A stretch of 64,000 nt of DNA from Fictibacillus nanhaiensis (GCF_023715445.1 NZ_JAMBOD010000004.1:186001-250000), one strand, 5' to 3'; shown: positions 50,749 through 59,403, numbered from the stretch's first letter. Numbers and translations are program-made. Notes: generated by a model not told the origin, from the sequence alone.

Positions 50749-51912
50749 ATGAGTGCAGTGATTTTAGATGGGGTGCGTACTCCCTTTGGTAAATGGAAAG
50801 GTTCATTATCCCCTTTTAACGGGACTGATTTAGGAACGATCGCATTAAAAGAGTTACAATCAAGAACTCCAGAGGCCAAAGAGGCAGATGGCGTGATTTT
50901 AGCGCAAGTGATCCAGGCTGGCCAGGGTCAGAACCCAGCTAGGAAAGTTGCCTCGAACGCAGGTGTTTCACTCAGTACACCCGCGATTACGTTAAACAAC
51001 GTATGTCTCGCTGGAATCTCAACCGTTATTGACGCAGTTCGGCGGATTCACTTTAACGAAGGAGAGCTTTTTATTACCGGGGGCTTTGATTCGATGACAA
51101 ACGCTCCACACCTTGCTCCCATCCGGCAAGAACTTTCATTTGGAGCGGTTGAATTTTACGATTCCTTAAATGATGGGCTACGGTGCTCAATTAATGAACA
51201 ATCTATGGGTCTATTAAGTGACAACAAAAATACCGACCTTGGTATAACACGTGAACAGCAGGACGCATATGCTGTCCTTTCCCAGACCAGAGCGGAAGAT
51301 GCCAGAAAGAAAGGCAGACTTCAAACCGAGATTATACCGGTCGATACCGGTAAATTTACTCTTGAGGAAGATGAAGGAATCCGCCCTAATTCTTCAGTAG
51401 ACAAACTAGCAAAACTGCGTCCTGCTTTTCAAATAGACGGCACGCTTACAGCAGGAAACGCTTCACAGATGTCTGATGGTGCCAGTCTTGGGATCATAGC
51501 TTCAGAGGAGAAAGCACAAGAACTTAGAAAGACTCCACTTGCAAGGATTCTTGGCTGGAGCGAAATCGCAGGACCTGATACGAGTCTGCACCTAAAACCG
51601 GCACAAGCCATTAAAGATGTTCTTGCGAAAAACAGCTTAAGCATTGATGATATTGACTTATTTGAGATCAACGAAGCGTTCGCAAGTGTTGTTATCGCGA
51701 GCTGCAATGAACTGGGTATCAATTTTGACAAAGTGAACGTTAACGGTGGAGCGATCGCGATCGGTCATCCGCTTGGAGGAACCGGATTCCGGCTAATTTT
51801 AACGTTAGCTCACGAACTGAAACGCCGTGGCGGCGGTAAAGGAATCGCTACACTCTGCGGTGGCGGTGGGCAAGGCACAGCTATATTAATTGAAGTTCCT
51901 GAGAGGTGGTAA
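50749..51912 (+). CDS. Thiolase (acetyl-CoA C-acyltransferase)
   Basis: 387 residues. Nucleophile Cys86 in NNVCLAGISTV; NEAFASVVIASC, GGAIAIGHPLGGTG (His) and CGGGGQGTAI (Cys) complete the active site. Thiolases cleave 3-oxoacyl-CoA with CoA in degradation, or condense in synthesis. The S-box above it is unusual for a thiolase. It is the first of five genes; stop and start of the next overlap closely. I infer a chain-shortening step on a sulfur-linked acyl-CoA; acetoacetate metabolism is the plain alternative. Confidence 0.92.
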   Translation: MSAVILDGVRTPFGKWKGSLSPFNGTDLGTIALKELQSRTPEAKEADGVILAQVIQAGQGQNPARKVASNAGVSLSTPAITLNNVCLAGISTVIDAVRRIHFNEGELFITGGFDSMTNAPHLAPIRQELSFGAVEFYDSLNDGLRCSINEQSMGLLSDNKNTDLGITREQQDAYAVLSQTRAEDARKKGRLQTEIIPVDTGKFTLEEDEGIRPNSSVDKLAKLRPAFQIDGTLTAGNASQMSDGASLGIIASEEKAQELRKTPLARILGWSEIAGPDTSLHLKPAQAIKDVLAKNSLSIDDIDLFEINEAFASVVIASCNELGINFDKVNVNGGAIAIGHPLGGTGFRLILTLAHELKRRGGGKGIATLCGGGGQGTAILIEVPERW

Positions 51913-51918
51913 TTGAAG

Positions 51919-53871
51919 ATGAGCGCTGACATTACTGTGAAAACAAAACCACAACATTCATTTGAATGGTTCCCTACTGAAGAGCAGATCCAGAACGCAA
52001 ACATGACTCATTTTATTGAAAAACATCAATTAAAAGATTCGGATGAGTTATATGAACGTTCCCTTCAAGATCCGACGTGGTTCTATGAGGCGATTCTTTC
52101 TGAGTTTGATTTTCGCTGGAACACTCCTTATGACCAATTGTTCGACAGCTCGAAAGGAGATGCCTGGACATCCTGGTTTAACCAGGCACGAACCAACATT
52201 GTTGAGAACACGATTGATAAGCATATTGCGGAAGGAAATGGTAGCAAAGAAGCTTTCGTGATCGAAGAAGAGAACGGTCATACAACTTCCATCACCTACT
52301 CCGAGCTCAATCAAAAAGTAAATGAACTTGCGGCTGGTCTGATTAAATTAGGCATTCAAAAAGGTGACCGGGTTGCCATCTACCTTCCGTTGATCAAAGA
52401 GGTTCCTATAGCCTTTTATGCCTGCGCAAAAATCGGAGCTATCGTTATCCCTATTTTTTCAGGCTATGGAGAAGAAGCGGTGGCTGTCCGGCTTCAAGAT
52501 CCAATAGCAAAAGCGATTATCACCGCGGATGGATTTAACAGACGCGGTAAAGTGATTGATCTGCTCTCTGTTGCCGAGCGTGCTGTTTCAAAGTCTCCTT
52601 CTGTAGAGCATGTCATTGTTATTAATCAAATTCATTCAGCTCCCCCGGTTCGGTCGGGACAGTACAAGAATTTTAAAGACGTTATCCAGCCAGGTCAATC
52701 GGCAGAGACGGTTCTCGTTGAAGCGAATGACCCTTTGTTGATCATCTACACGTCAGGTACAACCGGAAAACCAAAAGGAACACTGCATTCACATACGAGC
52801 TATGCGCTAAAAAGTGCGATTGATATGTACTTCTGCTTTGATGTAAAAAAGAACGACCGGTTATTCTGGGTGACGGACTTCGGCTGGATGATGGGACCAT
52901 GGATCTTACTCGGCTCCGGCATCCACGGAATCACACTCGTATTGTACGAAGGCAGTCCTGATTATCCAGAAACTAACCGCCTGTTGTCTCTCATTGAAAA
53001 ACACCGGGTTTCCGTTTTCGGACTGGCCCCTACGGTTATTCGTTCCTTGATGACGCGTGATCTTCAGGTTTTTAAAAAGAATGACCTCTCCTCTCTTCGT
53101 ATTCTTGGTTCGACTGGAGAAGCCTGGAATCCTGAAGCCTGGCAGTGGTACTTGGAACATATCGGCGAGAATCGATGTCCGATCATCAATTACTCTGGGG
53201 GCACCGAGATCTCAGGCGGTATCCTCGGCTGCTACCCCACGAAACCTCTTAAGCCTTGTGGTTTTCATGGACCAATACCTGGAATAAATGCTGCCATTCT
53301 GAATGAACAAGGCGATGACACAGATGGATCTATCGGAGAACTTGCTCTTCAACAGCCGTTTTTGGGAATGACCTATTCGTTTTGGGAAGATGATGAAAGA
53401 TATCTTAAATCGTATTGGAGCAAATGGGACGGTGTATGGGCACATGGAGACCTTGCAGAAACGGATGAAGACGGGATCTGGTACATCCTTGGACGTGCAG
53501 ATGATACGTTAAAAATTGCCGGAAAACGCCTTGGCCCGAGCGAGATTGAAATCGCACTCTCCAGTCACAAAAAGGTAATCGAGAGTGCTGCCATCGGTGT
53601 CCCGCACACGATTAAAGGAGAAGCAGCCGTTGTGTTTGCGGTTTTACACGATGAAGTAAGTGAAGCTGAACTCGGAGAACACCTTAGCCTCAAACTTGGA
53701 AAAGCACTAAAACCAGACAAAATCATCAGAATTTCTGCTCTGCCTAAAACACAAAGCGGAAAGATTGCCCGCCGATTGCTGAAGAACCGGTATTTAGGAA
53801 AGCCGCTTGGCGATATTTCTACTCTTCAGAATCCCGAGAGCCTTGAAGAAGTTACACCAATTATCAACTAA
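51919..53871 (+). CDS. Acyl/acetoacetyl-CoA synthetase (AMP-binding)
   Basis: 651 residues, in the acetyl/acetoacetyl-CoA synthetase length class with the extended N-terminal ACS domain (FEWFPTEEQIQNANMTHFIEKHQL...). The P-loop is IYTSGTTGKPKGTLHSHTS; NYSGGTEISGG, GDLAETDEDGIWYILGRADDTLKIAGKRLGPSEIE and KTQSGKIARRLL (the lysine used for acetylation control) follow. It activates a carboxylate with ATP and CoA. The start is the ATG with GAGGTGG across the thiolase stop. Substrate is inferred only from context. Confidence 0.9.
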   Translation: MSADITVKTKPQHSFEWFPTEEQIQNANMTHFIEKHQLKDSDELYERSLQDPTWFYEAILSEFDFRWNTPYDQLFDSSKGDAWTSWFNQARTNIVENTIDKHIAEGNGSKEAFVIEEENGHTTSITYSELNQKVNELAAGLIKLGIQKGDRVAIYLPLIKEVPIAFYACAKIGAIVIPIFSGYGEEAVAVRLQDPIAKAIITADGFNRRGKVIDLLSVAERAVSKSPSVEHVIVINQIHSAPPVRSGQYKNFKDVIQPGQSAETVLVEANDPLLIIYTSGTTGKPKGTLHSHTSYALKSAIDMYFCFDVKKNDRLFWVTDFGWMMGPWILLGSGIHGITLVLYEGSPDYPETNRLLSLIEKHRVSVFGLAPTVIRSLMTRDLQVFKKNDLSSLRILGSTGEAWNPEAWQWYLEHIGENRCPIINYSGGTEISGGILGCYPTKPLKPCGFHGPIPGINAAILNEQGDDTDGSIGELALQQPFLGMTYSFWEDDERYLKSYWSKWDGVWAHGDLAETDEDGIWYILGRADDTLKIAGKRLGPSEIEIALSSHKKVIESAAIGVPHTIKGEAAVVFAVLHDEVSEAELGEHLSLKLGKALKPDKIIRISALPKTQSGKIARRLLKNRYLGKPLGDISTLQNPESLEEVTPIIN

Positions 53872-53879
53872 AGGAGACG

Positions 53880-53981
53880 ATGTCGATTATGATCACTACG
53901 TACTTTTTATTAATCGCAGTATGCTGGATCATCGGATTAACGATTGTTTATAAATATTATCCAAAAGGAGGCGGCGAGTAA
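53880..53981 (+). CDS. 33-residue membrane peptide of the symporter
   Basis: It starts MSIMITTYFLLIAVCWIIGL, one transmembrane helix, and ends TIVYKYYPKGGGE. AAGGAG lies upstream; the ATG at 53880 or 53889 is the start. Its TAA overlaps the symporter ATG by one base (TAATG), so it is translationally coupled. By position it is a small subunit or assembly partner of the symporter, as seen for some other SSS transporters. Confidence 0.75.
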   Translation: MSIMITTYFLLIAVCWIIGLTIVYKYYPKGGGE

Positions 53982-55474
53982 TGCTAGCGAACATACCAGA
54001 CTATGTAATATGGGTAGTTGTCTTTCTCTTTATCGCTTATTTCTTCTTAGTGACCTGGATCGGAAAGAAAGGCTATGCCTTTAGTCAGACATTAAAAGGG
54101 TTCACAACAGCAAAAGGCAGTGTCAGCCCAATTATCGTCGGCGCCAGTTTCGCAGCTACCTATGCGAGCGTGAATCTGTTCATCGGCGTTCCCGGCCTTG
54201 CTTATCAATACGGCACTTCCGTCTTATGGTACACCCTCGGCTGTTTTGGTGTTTCATGGATTGCACTCGTGATGCTCGCTAAGAAGTTTTATAGCTACTC
54301 GAAGAAATACGGTCATGTGCTGACGCTCCCTGAATGGCTGGGCAAACGATATAACAGTAAAACCTTGCAAGTGCTTGTTGCTCTCTTAATTCTTTTCAAT
54401 ATTTATTATATTGTTGGCCAGAATGTCGGCTTGGCTACTATTTTTGAAACCCTTGTCGGCATGCCTTATGTATGGGGAATCGCAATTGCTGTATTCATTA
54501 CAATTCTATACATCGGACTTGGCGGCGCGTATGCCCAGCTGGTTAGTGATGGAATCCAGGGAATATTCATGGCCGTCACTAGTATTCTCGTATTTTTCTC
54601 TATCTTTTGGGTAGTCGGTGATTTTGGCACATTAACTTCCAAACTTGCAAGTATAGACCCAAATCTCGTAAAAGCGGTTAATACTGCAGAAGGAAGCCCA
54701 TACAACAGCAAGCTTGCTATTGCAGCAGTTCAATTTCTGTTATTCGGCTTTGTCCTGATGCCTCATTTATTAAATAAAATTTTATCGCTAGATTCCGAGA
54801 AAGACCTTCGACCGTTCGTACTGTCATCAGGACTTGTGCTCTTTATCATTTCAACGCTGATGGTACTTGGAGGGTTGGCAGCTCGCGTCTCTTTCCCGAA
54901 CCTGCAGAATGCAGACCAGGCCATCCCTATTTATTTATTCGAAGCGTTTCATCCAGTTCTCGCTGCCTTTTTAATCTTCGGTATTATCTCAGCGATTTTA
55001 TCAAGTACAGACAGTCTGTATCTCGGGATTACGTCCAGTATCGGAAATGACATCTATAAAGTCGTTGCACCTTATTTCTATAAAGACCTGTCCGATCATG
55101 AACTGGAACAAAGAACATTGAAAGTATCCAAGTATTCACTCGTTTTCGTCGGACTGATCACCCTGTATGTGTCATTGAACAGACCGGATTCATTATCCTT
55201 GTTAATTCAATTCAGCTACTCCGCCATCATAAGTGGTGTAATGGCTCCTATTTTACTGGCTTACTTTTGGAAGCATGCTCACAAGTATGGCGCGATCGCA
55301 TCCTTGATCACCGGAACAGCACTTTATTGCTTCTTTACCAATACTGGAGTCATTGAAAATATCTATCTATCCATGCTTGCAAGTACGGTTGCTAGTTTTG
55401 CAGTCATGATTCTACTAAGTTTTGCGGCCCTATCTTACGCTGACAGCACTAGACGACAATCTGTTGAGAGTTAA
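53981..55474 (+). CDS. Sodium:solute symporter (SSS family)
   Basis: 497 residues with about 13 transmembrane helices. GKKGYAFSQTLKGFTTAKGSVSPIIVGASFAATYASVNLFIGVPGLAYQYG is the substrate and sodium site region, and SAILSSTDSLYLGITSSIGNDIYK the SSS signature. Members with this motif import carboxylates or amino acids such as acetate, propionate, pantothenate or proline with Na+. Within an operon with an acyl-CoA synthetase it should import that enzyme's carboxylate. Confidence 0.9.
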   Translation: MLANIPDYVIWVVVFLFIAYFFLVTWIGKKGYAFSQTLKGFTTAKGSVSPIIVGASFAATYASVNLFIGVPGLAYQYGTSVLWYTLGCFGVSWIALVMLAKKFYSYSKKYGHVLTLPEWLGKRYNSKTLQVLVALLILFNIYYIVGQNVGLATIFETLVGMPYVWGIAIAVFITILYIGLGGAYAQLVSDGIQGIFMAVTSILVFFSIFWVVGDFGTLTSKLASIDPNLVKAVNTAEGSPYNSKLAIAAVQFLLFGFVLMPHLLNKILSLDSEKDLRPFVLSSGLVLFIISTLMVLGGLAARVSFPNLQNADQAIPIYLFEAFHPVLAAFLIFGIISAILSSTDSLYLGITSSIGNDIYKVVAPYFYKDLSDHELEQRTLKVSKYSLVFVGLITLYVSLNRPDSLSLLIQFSYSAIISGVMAPILLAYFWKHAHKYGAIASLITGTALYCFFTNTGVIENIYLSMLASTVASFAVMILLSFAALSYADSTRRQSVES

Positions 55475-55489
55475 AAGGAGTAATATTTC

Positions 55490-56626
55490 ATGTCCTTTCA
55501 ATCTATCCTGCAAAATGCAGAGGAACTATCGCAGCAATTTTCACAAAGAACGTCCAGATTTGAAGATGAACAGCACTTTCCTTTTAAAAACTTTGAGGAA
55601 TTAAAAGAAAAGGAATTTCATGCTTTAACGATTCCTAAACAGTATGGCGGCCATGGACTAAATTTACATGAGTTTCTTTCCATACAAGAAGTGATCGCGA
55701 AAGGAGACAGCGCAACAGCTCTATGTCTTGGCTGGCATTTAGGCAGTCTGCTGGAAATTGCTGAGACTGGCGCTTGGAACGAAGATATGTTTCAAAAACT
55801 ATGTGAGTCTATAGTTGGCGGAAAATGTTTGATCAACCGGGCCGCTACGGAACCCGCTACAGGCTCTCCTACCCGTGGAGGCATGCCTCAAACAACAGCC
55901 GTTCGTCACGGTGAAACATGGGTGTTGAATGGCAGAAAATCATTTACATCTATGGCCGTCGCACTGGATTATTCCCTTGTTACAGCCCGGATTGGGGATT
56001 CAGATAAAAAAGGCGTATTTTTAGTGGATCATTCCTTAGAGGGGATATCAATTGAAGAAACCTGGAACATGATCTCCATGCAAGGAACGAGAAGTGATGA
56101 CTTATACTTAAACAACGTAAGCATCCCTTCTCACTTTCTGGTTGAAGAAGAAGGCGATCAAACGAATTATGCCTTTCCGAAAGCCTGGCTGCTTCACATA
56201 CCCGCTTGTTATCTGGGGATCGCAGGTGCGGCACGGGAGTATGCCATTGATTTTGCAAAAACGTATTCACCAAACAGCCTGCCAGGACCTATAAAAATCG
56301 TTCCCGAAGTTCAAAGAAAAGTCGGAGAAATGGAGCTCGAATACTACAAATGCAAGCAAATGTTATATGCAGTGGCTGATAAATGGGTCTCCTTTCCTGA
56401 CGAGAGACATAGCATGGGTGCAGAACTGGCCGCTGTTAAGCACATTGTCACAAACGGAGCGAACAAAATAGTTGATATCGCAATGAGAATTGTTGGTGCA
56501 AAAAGCTTGTCTCAAGATAATCCATTACAGCGTTACTTCCGAGACGTAAGAGCAGGACTCCACAACCCGCCAATGGATGATTCGGTTATAAGCCTGTTGG
56601 CCAAGAGCGTGTTGGACGAAAAGTGA
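55490..56626 (+). CDS. Acyl-CoA-dehydrogenase-fold flavoprotein, YdbM/SfnB-like
   Basis: 378 residues. The fold is clear: ALTIPKQYGGHGLNL, INRAATEPATGSPTRGGMPQTTAVR and MRIVGAKSLSQDNPLQRYFRDVRAGLHNPPMDDSV. The position where dehydrogenases keep the catalytic base Glu (IYEGT) is HNPPMDD, and the RDVRAGLHNP run resembles the RxxRxxxxHxP of DszC/SfnB-type flavin monooxygenases. B. subtilis YdbM, as I recall controlled by the sulfur regulator CymR, is a near relative. It may therefore oxygenate a sulfur compound rather than dehydrogenate. Last gene of the operon. Confidence 0.85.
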   Translation: MSFQSILQNAEELSQQFSQRTSRFEDEQHFPFKNFEELKEKEFHALTIPKQYGGHGLNLHEFLSIQEVIAKGDSATALCLGWHLGSLLEIAETGAWNEDMFQKLCESIVGGKCLINRAATEPATGSPTRGGMPQTTAVRHGETWVLNGRKSFTSMAVALDYSLVTARIGDSDKKGVFLVDHSLEGISIEETWNMISMQGTRSDDLYLNNVSIPSHFLVEEEGDQTNYAFPKAWLLHIPACYLGIAGAAREYAIDFAKTYSPNSLPGPIKIVPEVQRKVGEMELEYYKCKQMLYAVADKWVSFPDERHSMGAELAAVKHIVTNGANKIVDIAMRIVGAKSLSQDNPLQRYFRDVRAGLHNPPMDDSVISLLAKSVLDEK

Positions 56627-56691
56627 GCAGCTGCTATCATGGATTGGTGAGAGTGTTTGTCGAGCTCTGTCGAAAATCGTTTTTATTTTAA
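56627..56691. other. Operon end and intergenic spacer
   Basis: No clear terminator hairpin follows the flavoprotein stop before the short repeat array at 56692. The next strong terminator for comK is at 56880. Confidence 0.4.
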
Positions 56692-56766
56692 TTAACGTGG
56701 GATTCTTGCCCCTTAACGTGGGATTATTTCAATTAAGCCAAGAAAAAAGTGAATTAACGTGGGATT
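56692..56766. repeat. Short repeat array, TTAACGTGGGATT
   Basis: Three identical 13-mers start at 56692, 56713 and 56754, spacings 21 and 41. The empty middle slot holds a degenerate AATTAAGCCAAG. The layout repeats the two-turn spacing of the arrays beside the ABC exporter, with a different sequence. Confidence 0.75.
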
Positions 56767-56879
56767 AATTTTAAATGTCTGTTTCAAATGGACGTAAATT
56801 CAGTATGTGCTTGCCAAAAACACAAATAACGAACTCTTTTTTCCAAAAAGAGAATCCTATTTAAAAACCCATACAAAAA

Positions 56880-56912
56880 CGCCTGATACACGTCGCATCA
56901 GGCGCTTTTTTC
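56880..56912. terminator. Bidirectional terminator after comK
   Basis: GCCTGAT-ACACGTCGC-ATCAGGC hairpin, T-run on the plus strand and AAAAA before it, so it works both ways. Confidence 0.9.
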
Positions 56913-56922
56913 TATTTATATC

Positions 56923-57432
56923 CTATGTAAGGATTAGATTAGATCTCTTAACTTGTCGCTTTAAGAGGACACTTCTGTATTGAGCTGCTCGATGGAGTTT
57001 GCCTACTAATGATGCGCGGGTATTTTCGATGGGTAGATCCATACCGTTAGAAAAAATGACGCTGGCACGTTTATGCCCAATCGTATCTATTCTTCGGATG
57101 TGCGGCTGTGCAAGCCAGATGCAGGTATCATTTCGTGGTGATTGGATAGGAAAGAAATATAAATCAAGTTTGGAATCAATCATGATTGGTGCGAAACACA
57201 TCTTTCCCATATTGATTCGTGCCGCTTCTTTTTTACCATCATAAGACCCGCCGTAGTACAGGCAGTTGTCCTTGATGATTCGAAAAGGCTTCTTTTCGAC
57301 CAGGATTAATGCTTCACGTTCAAAGATTTCTGACCAAACAGCACCTTTCTCATTAATAAATGGAACGATTGCCATCGTGTCTTCGTTAATCTCGTAATCC
57401 TTCACCTTTTCATAATTCATTTTAAAAGTCAT
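56923..57432 (-). CDS. comK: ComK-family competence regulator
   Basis: 169 residues from MTFKMNYEK with AGGAGG upstream. Conserved ComK blocks: PFRIIKDNCLYYGGSYDGKKEAARINMGKMCFAPIMIDSKLDLYFFPIQSPRNDTCIWLAQPHIRRI and ASVIFSNGMDLPIENTRASLVGKLHRAAQYRSVL. ComK activates DNA-uptake genes by binding two A/T boxes in DNA. At 169 residues it lacks about 20 residues of the C-terminal tail present in B. subtilis ComK (192), so activation strength may differ. A coupled leader ORF precedes it. Confidence 0.9.
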   Translation of the reverse strand: MTFKMNYEKVKDYEINEDTMAIVPFINEKGAVWSEIFEREALILVEKKPFRIIKDNCLYYGGSYDGKKEAARINMGKMCFAPIMIDSKLDLYFFPIQSPRNDTCIWLAQPHIRRIDTIGHKRASVIFSNGMDLPIENTRASLVGKLHRAAQYRSVLLKRQVKRSNLILT

Positions 57433-57488
57433 CAACATCCTCCTAGTTTACAGTTTTTATTTGATTGTTTAATATTTACGAACTCCAA
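57432..57488 (-). CDS. Candidate 18-residue leader ORF of comK
   Basis: MEFVNIKQSNKNCKLGGC from a TTG with AGGAGG four bases upstream. Its TGA shares a base with the comK ATG (TGATG), so comK should be translated by re-initiation. The ORF region contains the comK ribosome site. Confidence 0.5.
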   Translation of the reverse strand: MEFVNIKQSNKNCKLGGC

Positions 57489-57508
57489 ACATCCTCCTAT
57501 TAAGATTT

Positions 57509-57541
57509 TATAGTACGAAATACCCCCGCATTTGTACTATA
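57509..57541. promoter_or_regulatory. Dyad upstream of comK leader
   Basis: TATAGTAC-GAAAT-ACCCCCGC-ATTT-GTACTATA, an almost perfect inverted repeat about 20 bases upstream of the leader ORF. It may be an operator or an mRNA hairpin. AAGATTTTA occurs on both sides. Confidence 0.5.
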
Positions 57542-57616
57542 TAGTAAGATTTTACCATTTGATTTTATTGAAGTCTACACTTTTCGTCATAATTTTTAAA
57601 ATATTTTGAAATGAAT

Positions 57617-57650
57617 AAAAAAAGCCAACGATGAATAAGCTCATCAATGG
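57617..57650 (-). terminator. Terminator of the AbrB-like gene
   Basis: AGCCATTGATGA...TCATCGTTGGCT hairpin followed on the minus strand by TTTTTTT. Confidence 0.85.
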
Positions 57651-57693
57651 CTCCATTAGGTTAGGTTTATTATGCGTTATGTAGAAGTTCCCT

Positions 57694-57993
57694 TTAATCA
57701 ATACTCAAATGATCAGGAACTAAGATTACCCTTTCGATACTATGTATAATGTAAATATTATACGTTTGATAAGATAACTTCTGCCTTAGATCATAAGGTA
57801 TAGTGAGTTTACCTTTTGAAGTAATCTTTTGGATATATTCTCTTGTAAGGTTCTTATCAATGGTAAGGATACCGTCCACGAGATCAATCCCTACCTCTGC
57901 CCCATTTGAAAGTTGAAACTCTTCTCTCCAGCTAATTGGGATATAAATATAACCTTTATTATTGTTATAAAGTTTGTCTGATATTTTATACAT
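57694..57993 (-). CDS. AbrB-like protein with two SpoVT-AbrB domains
   Basis: 99 residues. YIYIPISWREEFQLSNGAEVGIDLVDGILTIDK is one swapped-hairpin AbrB domain, and ITSKGKLTIPYDLRQKLSYQTYNIYIIHSIERVILVP the second. Such proteins are transition-state regulators or antitoxins. GCAGGTGA lies before the ATG. No toxin gene is adjacent, so a chromosomal regulator is more likely. It lies upstream of comK on the same strand and could act there. Confidence 0.75.
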   Translation of the reverse strand: MYKISDKLYNNNKGYIYIPISWREEFQLSNGAEVGIDLVDGILTIDKNLTREYIQKITSKGKLTIPYDLRQKLSYQTYNIYIIHSIERVILVPDHLSID

Positions 57994-58129
57994 ATTTCAC
58001 CTGCTCTTCAAGAATAGAGAAATTCATATTATCTTATTAACTTAAAGAGTCATAGTGAAACCAGAAAATTATCATAAAATATTTACAATCGACGGCTTTT
58101 AATAAAAGGCTCTTTTCTAAAAGATGCTT

Positions 58130-58372
58130 CTGGGGGATTTTTGTGATATGCCTCCAGGGGCATGTTGATTGGAGTGTAAGATGCGAGACTCCTGCGGGAT
58201 CAGCGTGCCGACTACCTGAGTAATTCTTCTCGCAAGGCATGTGACGAGGAAGCTTGCTTCGGCACTTCATATATCTTTCGCCGGGGCTCACCTTACCCCT
58301 CGCGGAAAGCGAGCATCCTGAAACGGAGATCAACTACTTTCAAAAAACAACAATGAATACGAAAACATCCTA
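58130..58372 (-). repeat. Dispersed intergenic repeat, full copy
   Basis: Read on the minus strand: GATGTTTTCGTA, TTGATCTCCGTTTCAGGATG, CTCGCTTTCCGCGAGGG, then GGTGAGCC and, at the far end, CCGCAGGAGTCTCGCATC and ACTCCAATCAACATGCC. The first part is shared with 47483-47550. GC-rich blocks contrast with surroundings. A spurious ORF crosses it. I recall such elements recurring in Bacillaceae intergenic regions. Confidence 0.75.
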
Positions 58373-58507
58373 ATAAAAAAAGTTCCATGTATGAGTATCG
58401 TTTTAATACGCCTCAAGTCTTACACACATTTACACCTTCAGAAACTGTCTGAAGTTCGTTTCGTTGACTAAAATATTCTATAACGACTACGAACGGAGAA
58501 CGAGATT
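58373..58507. other. Spacer with an inverted repeat
   Basis: CTTCAGA (58436-58442) and TCTGAAG (58448-58454) form a small hairpin about 55 bases before the VTT gene. Nothing else seen. Confidence 0.45.
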
Positions 58508-59371
58508 ATGACAGACACCTTCAACCGAAAACAATTAACACTGGAACTTTTTGTGCATTTTACACTAACCGCTCTTACGCTTGTTACACTTTTCATGCTC
58601 CTGTCAACGATTCAGCCTGTCTTCAAACTGATTGGGATCGCCTTCGCACTTATCATAGTCGGGTTCGATGTATTTTTCTTAGTGAAGAGAAACATTGAAT
58701 CCTTAAAGATCACACGCCTCTTAGTCATCTATTTCTTTGCTGTCATCTTAATCGTCTTTGCGGTCTTTTACCTGACAAAGCTGCTAGTATTAACGGATAT
58801 GTACGGTTTTGAAAATCTGCTAAAACAATATGAGTCTACTGCCAAATTCATTTATATGGCGATCTGCTTCGTCCAGCCGATTATCCTTCCCATTCCAGAA
58901 GTGGTGACCATCGCAGGTGCAAGTGCTGCATTCGGCCCTGTCACAGCCATCCTTTTAGGATTCCTTGGAACACTTGCAGGTATCGTTGTTATGTACCTCA
59001 TCGCAAGGTTCGGCGGCCAGCCTATCCTTGCAAAGTTTGTAAAGGAAACGCATCTGATCAAATACCAAACCTATGTACAAAAAAACGAGACATTCTTTTT
59101 AGTTATCATGTTCATCACCCCAGTTCTCCCGGATGAGATCATCTGTATAGGAGCAGGTCTTGGAACAGTGTCATTCAGAAGGTTCTTAATTCTTGCCGCC
59201 CTATCCAAGCTTTTCACAGCTTCAATCTTCGCTTACTCAGTAGAACTTGCTAAGTTATTTTCCTTATCAACGACACAGCTTATCGTTTGTTCATCGATTG
59301 CTGCTGTCGTTGTTTTCTTACTTACCACAGTGATTAAAAGGAAGAAAGCTGAACAAAAAGAAAAAGCCTGA
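58508..59371 (+). CDS. VTT-domain (DedA/TVP38-like) membrane protein
   Basis: 287 residues with about seven transmembrane helices. EVVTIAGASAAFGPVTAILLGFLGTLAGIVVMYLIARFGGQ and VQKNETFFLVIMFITPVLPDEIICIGAGLGTVSFRRFLILAALSKLF match the SNARE-associated/VTT domain (PDE...G). Proteins of this fold take part in lipid transport across membranes. GGAGAAC lies before the ATG. Single gene. Confidence 0.85.
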   Translation: MTDTFNRKQLTLELFVHFTLTALTLVTLFMLLSTIQPVFKLIGIAFALIIVGFDVFFLVKRNIESLKITRLLVIYFFAVILIVFAVFYLTKLLVLTDMYGFENLLKQYESTAKFIYMAICFVQPIILPIPEVVTIAGASAAFGPVTAILLGFLGTLAGIVVMYLIARFGGQPILAKFVKETHLIKYQTYVQKNETFFLVIMFITPVLPDEIICIGAGLGTVSFRRFLILAALSKLFTASIFAYSVELAKLFSLSTTQLIVCSSIAAVVVFLLTTVIKRKKAEQKEKA

Positions 59372-59403
59372 GAAGATAAACAGACTTTTTCCGTGTTAAA
59401 GGT

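Noticed and set aside
58037-58333. 98-codon ORF on the minus strand
   Set aside because: It lies entirely in the dispersed repeat, is Cys/Ser/His-rich without motif and has no ribosome site.
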